In this document: one piece after another, positions 6,264 through 10,550 of the stretch
How the letters are laid out: each line of letters begins with the position of its first letter
Numbering within the stretch: the stretch's first letter is position 1
Assembly: GCA_028823075.1 (NCBI GenBank)
Contig: JAPKCE010000041.1
Span: 1 to 10,550 of the forward strand
DNA from: Myxococcota bacterium
GTDB taxonomy: Bacteria; Myxococcota; UBA4151
Direction of reading: 5' to 3'
Length of the DNA stretch: 10,550 nucleotides
Notes under the pieces: model-generated
Told to the model about the DNA's origin: nothing
What the model saw: the letters and a program-made list of their open reading frames with translations, nothing else
Database searches by the model: none
Made by a program: the position numbers and the translations under genes

Positions 6264-6280
6264 GAAGCACAAAAAATAGA

Positions 6281-9200
6281 TCAGTCGAGACGGAAGGAAA
6301 CGTTGCGTTCGCTGAGCGCCTGCCAGCTCATGAACCAGGTATCCAGGTAGCTAAAGTTGTCGAAGTTGAAGCGAGGGTTTGCGACGGCGGTGATCTGCGC
6401 GTGATACAGGCCTGGGCGCCCCAGTCCGATGACGCCATGGGGCAACACCGGTAGGCGCAATTTGTTTTGTGAGCCGCGCAGCATGAGCTCCCAAGTATTG
6501 CCTTGTTCGTCGCCGATATCGACCCAGATATAATCCGGCTGAAGAGGTCCAGCGGCAAACTTCCAGCGCAGCACACGGTCGGCGATCAATCCCCCATCGC
6601 GCCGGGGTGCTAGGCGCTCGGCGAAAGGCAGTAAGGGGCCCAATGTGATACCGCCTTCAAGCCGGCCGTTACCGCGTAGGCGGATGGTGGAAGAGGGCGA
6701 AGCACCGCCATCGCCCGTGACTAGGCCGCCACTGATGTAGAGTAAGTCTGCGGCTACGCGCGGTAAACCGCGCAAGACGATGAAGCTGCCTCGGCTCATC
6801 TCATCGGCCAGCGGGAAATAACCTTCGCCACCAAAATCCAAAGCCACTCGAACGCGCATGCGGTCGCCGCCGTACATTCCTGGAATAGGCGAGGGGCGGT
6901 CGCCAAGGTTGACACCGTAGACCGCGTCCATGGGATAATTCAGTTCGATGTCTTGATCGACCAAACGCTCGCCGGCTGGGCCGGTGACGCCGCGTAAAAA
7001 CCCGAGCTGTGTGAGGCGAATAACCTGCTGCGTTCGGCTGTTATGAACGCCGGCAACGGCCACCAGAGTGTAGCGCCCCGAGGGGAGCGACACGCGGTAT
7101 TCGCCGCCATCTTCAAACACAAAATCCTGGCCGCGCAGCCACTGGCCAGCGCCATAGGGCATGCTCTGCGTGAGGTGGACTTGAGCGAAAGCGCGCTCGT
7201 CCGGACCTAAAGTTCCCGGATCGAACAAAGCTTTGCTGAAATTGGTGATGCGTCCCGAGACGATCATCGGCTGAGGGGCAGGTGGAGGAGTTCCGCCTCC
7301 TCCGCCCTCGCTGGGAGGTATCTCCACCCGACAACCGAGCCAAAAGGTGAGGTCAGCCGCGTCGATATCGACCATCGTGCGCGTGCGGTCGCAGCCATCT
7401 TTGTAGACGGTCACGGTCTGGGGACCGAAAAGGCTAGGGTCGCTTAAGGTGACCTGCCCGCGGGCGTCGGTTTGTCCTACGATCCTTTGTTCAAAAGTCG
7501 TGCCACCGACAACGACATTCACCCCTTCGATCGGGCTCAGGTTGGCCCAGGTGTTGAGTACGGTGATGTTGACCGAGCCTCGCGGGCTTCCCCCTCGGCT
7601 ACCACCGTAGCGAAAACCAGGTTCATAATAGGTGAAGGCCGAGCCTCCTAGAACCGACTCATCAGCGAGTTGAAGTTGCAGATCAACGCTACTTGCACTG
7701 ATGCCCGGGGGCGTTTTGGCGCGCAGTAGGGAATCTGAAATAACGTCGACGTCGACGAGTTCGAGACCGCCCAAAGTGGCCTGTAAACCCTGACGCCCTA
7801 GGCCCTTGCCTACGATGAAAATTTCGGTGCCCCCGGCGAGGGCGCCGCGATTCGGGCTGAGGCCGATATAACTTAACGGGGCTTGGAAGAAATAACCGCG
7901 CAGTCGGCGCGCTCGTCGTTCGCCGCAACGAATTTCCACCGGAACAAAGCCGCCTGAATGTGCTTCGCTTCGCAGGGTGATTTGGCGAGTTTCCACTTCG
8001 AGAACTTGCTGTTCGACTGAGCCGAAGAACACCCGGACCTGAGGGCAGAAACCGTCGCCGAAAATTCGTACCGTATCACCGCCTCCCGAGGGGCCTCGGG
8101 GGGGCTCGACGCCGCGTAAAATTAGCGGGTCTTGATAGCGATAAGCTTGACGAAGGAGCCCGGCGTCACCGGCGCTAACATCGACAGCAACAGGGCTCTC
8201 GACAGTTGGAGCGAGAACGCGCAGCCCTCGGTCGCTAGCCAGAGCGACAGCGATTGGCTGGCCGTTCCAGAGCAGTTGATCGTTCGGTAGCTGGCGCCCG
8301 ATGAGGGTGACCTGCCCGCCTCCTGCCAAGGGGCCCTGGTCGGGATCGACGCCGAGCAATACGGGAGCACCTTGTGCATCGAGCACGGCTAACCCAGGCG
8401 CTTTTTGGGCTTCTCCCCCAGGACAAACGACCTCTACTTGCTGCATTCCTTCACGGTCGGGAGCTTGCCAGTTGCAGCGCAGGGTTTGTCCGTCACCTTC
8501 GATCATCGGGCAGGCCAGACCGCCGATGGAGACCTCAGGGCTGGAACAGAAAAAGGCACCGTCGATGCGAATTTCGACGGCTTCGCCTCGTTGGGCGCGC
8601 AAGGGTTCGAAGCTTTCGATATAGGGCTTTGCTAAGTAGGTGTAAGCGGCGCGCCAAAACACCTGGTCAAAGGCATCAGCGATGCGCAGGTCGATGACGC
8701 CGGCGGCTAAGCCCGGTGGCACAAAGCCGACCAGGTCACCATCTTCCATACGGCTGTTTTGCAAAGCTCGCCCGTTGAACAAAAGCAGAGTCTCTGCGCT
8801 CAGCCCTTCGCCGCTTAAGCGTAACTCGTTACCGCCTTCAAGTGGACCTTGAATGGGGCTGATATGGATAGGTTGCAAAGGCTGAAAATAGGTAAAAGCT
8901 TGGGTCAACTCAGCATTACCAAAGGCGTTTTGCACTCGCAGGTCGGCGAGGCCGAGTGACGAAGCTGGGGTGAAAAAAGTCAGCACCCGAGATGAGACGA
9001 CGAGCACGTCACGTACCGGTTGTCCGCCTAATTCAACCTGTGTGTCGGGCAAGAACCCGGCGCCACGCAGTTGTACGCGCGTGCCGCCTGTGATCGGACC
9101 TCGCGCCGGGCGCACCCCGATTAGGCTGAGTTCACCAAAGCCTACGTCGCGAGGCCCTGCGTCGGGCACGGGTGGTGGCGGACTGACCGTCCGCCCAGCA

Positions 9201-9301
9201 TCTGGCGTAGGTAGGCCTATTCCCGCATCGAGAGCAGGTGAATCCGGCATTTCCGGTAAGCAGGCGCTGAGCAGCAGAAACGGTAGAAGATTGGCTTTCA
9301 T
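6281..9301 (-). CDS. Large lipoprotein with six IPT/TIG-like modules and a carboxypeptidase-regulatory-like domain
   Basis: A 1006-aa predicted surface lipoprotein. The signal peptide is very short, with lipobox LSAC and acylated Cys14 followed by Leu-Pro, so outer-membrane export is plausible. Residues 15-56 are a Pro/Asp-Ala-Gly linker (three DAG motifs). Six immunoglobulin-like IPT/TIG modules follow, at about 58-139, 144-223, 226-307, 312-390, 393-472 and 477-559. Most begin with the P..GP..GG..V.L.G.G pattern and end in a (F/Y)TY(F/Y)-like strand. A Gly/Ser spacer (about 561-575) leads to a carboxypeptidase-regulatory-like beta domain (about 577-660) and a Gly/Pro linker EGGGGGTPPPAP. 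The last 325 residues, about 680-1006, are beta-rich and match nothing I recognise. Modules 3 and 5 carry aligned cysteines, suggesting disulfides. ATG 9301 has GAGGT just upstream. It is flanked by dnaE and the 87-aa gene on the same strand, with only a weak -10-like TATGCT at 9321-9326. The role is probably adhesion, surface binding or structural; no enzymatic motif is visible. Confidence 0.85.
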   Translation of the reverse strand: MKANLLPFLLLSACLPEMPDSPALDAGIGLPTPDAGRTVSPPPPVPDAGPRDVGFGELSLIGVRPARGPITGGTRVQLRGAGFLPDTQVELGGQPVRDVLVVSSRVLTFFTPASSLGLADLRVQNAFGNAELTQAFTYFQPLQPIHISPIQGPLEGGNELRLSGEGLSAETLLLFNGRALQNSRMEDGDLVGFVPPGLAAGVIDLRIADAFDQVFWRAAYTYLAKPYIESFEPLRAQRGEAVEIRIDGAFFCSSPEVSIGGLACPMIEGDGQTLRCNWQAPDREGMQQVEVVCPGGEAQKAPGLAVLDAQGAPVLLGVDPDQGPLAGGGQVTLIGRQLPNDQLLWNGQPIAVALASDRGLRVLAPTVESPVAVDVSAGDAGLLRQAYRYQDPLILRGVEPPRGPSGGGDTVRIFGDGFCPQVRVFFGSVEQQVLEVETRQITLRSEAHSGGFVPVEIRCGERRARRLRGYFFQAPLSYIGLSPNRGALAGGTEIFIVGKGLGRQGLQATLGGLELVDVDVISDSLLRAKTPPGISASSVDLQLQLADESVLGGSAFTYYEPGFRYGGSRGGSPRGSVNITVLNTWANLSPIEGVNVVVGGTTFEQRIVGQTDARGQVTLSDPSLFGPQTVTVYKDGCDRTRTMVDIDAADLTFWLGCRVEIPPSEGGGGGTPPPAPQPMIVSGRITNFSKALFDPGTLGPDERAFAQVHLTQSMPYGAGQWLRGQDFVFEDGGEYRVSLPSGRYTLVAVAGVHNSRTQQVIRLTQLGFLRGVTGPAGERLVDQDIELNYPMDAVYGVNLGDRPSPIPGMYGGDRMRVRVALDFGGEGYFPLADEMSRGSFIVLRGLPRVAADLLYISGGLVTGDGGASPSSTIRLRGNGRLEGGITLGPLLPFAERLAPRRDGGLIADRVLRWKFAAGPLQPDYIWVDIGDEQGNTWELMLRGSQNKLRLPVLPHGVIGLGRPGLYHAQITAVANPRFNFDNFSYLDTWFMSWQALSERNVSFRLD

Positions 9302-9354
9302 AGGACCTCAGAAGGGCCTTAGCATAAGTGCTTGCTAGGCGCAGCCAGGCATTG

Positions 9355-9374
9355 GGTTAAGGGCGCTTTTAACC
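9355..9374 (-). repeat. Short inverted repeat across the dnaE stop codon
   Basis: GGTTAA (9355-9360) and TTAACC (9369-9374) form a perfect 6-bp inverted repeat with an 8-nt loop that includes the dnaE TAA. The stem is AT-rich and short and no U-tract follows in the leftward direction, so it is at most a weak mRNA-end structure. Confidence 0.25.
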
Positions 9375-10550
9375 AAGCCTCAAACTGCCTTTGCCGAGCA
9401 GTTCTTCGACCTCATCCATCAATTCGAGCCGGCAAGCGACGCTCAGATCTTGAGCCGCGAGCAGGCGCAAGCGCCCATGATCGCCGTCAATATGAAACTC
9501 TGGAGGCATGGAGCCGGGAAATTTAGCCATCAGAGTTTTTAGGCTAGCGATCTCTTTTGGCGAATGTTTTTGCAGGTTGAGACGGAACACAAAGGGCACC
9601 CGCTGTTGTTCGAAAACCTCGAAGGCGCGATGCACCGCGTTGGCGCGCATGCCAACCTGTAAGCGCTCTTCTTCATCATCATCGCCACCGCCCGACTTGC
9701 GAGCCATAAGGTTCCCCGTAAAAACGAGCGGTTCATCGCTGTTTATCAGCGCTTCATATTGCCCAAAAACTTCGGGCTCTAAGCGCACCTCAACCTGGCC
9801 CGACATATCCTCGACGACCAAAAAAGCGCGCCGTGGAATGACGGTATCCTCTTTGGCGCCGCCCGAATAAGTGGCGATGTTTTTAATGTCTCTAGCGACG
9901 ACAACACCAGCGACCGTGGCGCTCTTCTTTTTATTGCCCCAACCCCTTTTGGGCTCCCAGAGGCTCGATATTTCACCGCAACCGCAGGTGGTTAGGCTTT
10001 TGAAGGCGCGGCGGTAAATCTTAGTTGGATGCCCGGAAAGGAAAAATCCGAGCACGTCTCTTTCACGCGATAAGCGCACGCGCTCGGGCCATTCATGACT
10101 TATTTGGACGAGGCATTCGTTGGGGTCGCTCGCTGTTCCGCCATCAAGTGTCCCCATCTCGAAAAAGCTAAATTGTCCTGATTGACGATCGGAGACCGTG
10201 TTGCCAGCGCGTTGATAAACATTGTCTAAACTCTCGACCAGGCGCCGTCGGGATTGACCGCAAAAGTCCAAAGCACCGGCATCGATGAGCAGCTCGCTGG
10301 CTTTGCGCGGTAGCTCGCGGGGACCGCAGCGTTCGACAAAATCGAGTAAGCCAACAAAATCTTTGTCGGCGCTTTGCTCCTTAAAGAGCTCGGTCAACAC
10401 GGTATCACCCACGCCCTTAACGGCGCTTAGGCCGAAGCGGATCATGTTCTTACCTTCGGGGCGAAATCCGTAGGCCGAAAGATTAACGCATGGCGGTAGT
10501 ACTTTTATACCTTTGCTCGCCGCCTCGTGCAGATACTTGGTGACCGTGTC
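9369..10550 (-). CDS. dnaE: DNA polymerase III alpha subunit, C-terminal part (5' end outside window)
   Basis: The last 393 codons of the replicative polymerase catalytic subunit; the frame is open to the right edge. Numbering is from the edge. The sequence starts at the end of the polymerase fingers region (KYLHEAASKGIKVLPPCVN, where the family has PPDVN). It continues with the helix-hairpin-helix IRFGLSAVKGVGD (37-49), a beta-clamp-binding motif QFSFF (126-130; E. coli has QADMF in the same place), and the conserved ERDVLGFFLSGHP (163-175). An OB-fold follows at about 212-280, with VAGVVVARDIKN and FLVVEDMSGQVEV. The C-terminal tail EVEELLGKGSLRL closes the protein as in many non-enteric DnaE proteins. 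Unusual inserts are a CGC with a basic W/K-rich loop (189-209) and an acidic GGGDDDEEE loop (287-295). The polymerase active site and PHP domain lie outside the window. The TAA is at 9369-9371. The lipoprotein gene follows 67 nt downstream on the same strand. Confidence 0.96.
   Translation of the reverse strand, partial: DTVTKYLHEAASKGIKVLPPCVNLSAYGFRPEGKNMIRFGLSAVKGVGDTVLTELFKEQSADKDFVGLLDFVERCGPRELPRKASELLIDAGALDFCGQSRRRLVESLDNVYQRAGNTVSDRQSGQFSFFEMGTLDGGTASDPNECLVQISHEWPERVRLSRERDVLGFFLSGHPTKIYRRAFKSLTTCGCGEISSLWEPKRGWGNKKKSATVAGVVVARDIKNIATYSGGAKEDTVIPRRAFLVVEDMSGQVEVRLEPEVFGQYEALINSDEPLVFTGNLMARKSGGGDDDEEERLQVGMRANAVHRAFEVFEQQRVPFVFRLNLQKHSPKEIASLKTLMAKFPGSMPPEFHIDGDHGRLRLLAAQDLSVACRLELMDEVEELLGKGSLRLG

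Noticed and set aside
6226..6270. Longer start for the 87-aa protein at 6270
   Set aside because: No ribosome binding site there, and the added residues would be encoded by the hairpin leader; ATG 6225 has a strong AAGGAG.
1..10550. CRISPR arrays, insertion sequences, tRNA or rRNA genes, phage or defence genes
   Set aside because: No direct-repeat arrays, transposase motifs, terminal repeats or tRNA-like cloverleaf seen; the region is densely packed with core genes.

Overview
The window looks like a core chromosomal segment of a Gram-negative bacterium of moderately high GC. It carries a complete ribosomal-protein / RNase P / YidC cluster divergent from a dnaA gene, which is the classical chromosome-origin neighbourhood. 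A Gram-negative envelope is indicated by a YidC with a large periplasmic P1 domain and by a lipoprotein with a clear lipobox. The lipoprotein has 'DAG'-rich linker sequence and six IPT/TIG-like modules. That style, plus the DnaE C-terminal layout, suggests a deltaproteobacterial-type lineage (Myxococcota or Bradymonadales-like); this assignment is inference. I see no mobile elements, CRISPR arrays, tRNAs or rRNAs.

Left part (1-2164): the 3' end of rpmA (L27) is followed by a strong hairpin plus T-tract that runs right up to the ATG of obg (ribosome-assembly GTPase). obg converges, with a 12-nt overlap, on a leftward RlmI/RlmK-like methyltransferase gene that lacks the PUA domain.

Middle part (2145-5965): rpmH, rnpA, yidC and the methyltransferase form a tightly packed leftward operon. 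It has a GTGA overlap between rpmH and rnpA, an ATGA overlap between rnpA and yidC, and about 20 nt of overlap between yidC and the methyltransferase gene. The usual yidD between rnpA and yidC is absent. A recognisable promoter lies upstream of rpmH. Back to back with it, a second promoter drives rightward dnaA, whose best start is a GTG at 4550 behind a strong Shine-Dalgarno. The DnaA is complete (domains I, III and IV) but divergent. The intergenic region contains no consensus DnaA boxes.

Right part (5962-10550, all leftward): the 3' end of dnaE (replicative polymerase alpha subunit) runs in from the right edge. It is followed by a 1006-aa multi-IPT/TIG lipoprotein, then by an unrecognised 87-aa protein. 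The small gene's ribosome binding site is buried in a hairpin, and its stop codon interlocks with that of dnaA.

The gene set serves replication (dnaA, dnaE), translation and ribosome biogenesis (rpmA, obg, rpmH, the methyltransferase), tRNA 5' maturation (rnpA) and membrane protein insertion (yidC). The lipoprotein and the 87-aa protein are the two of unknown role. There is no gene-free stretch over 300 bases; the longest is the 193-bp rpmH-dnaA intergenic region. I found no clear new multi-gene system. The most unusual items are the divergent DnaA, the RNA structures at the obg and small-gene starts, and the multi-module lipoprotein.
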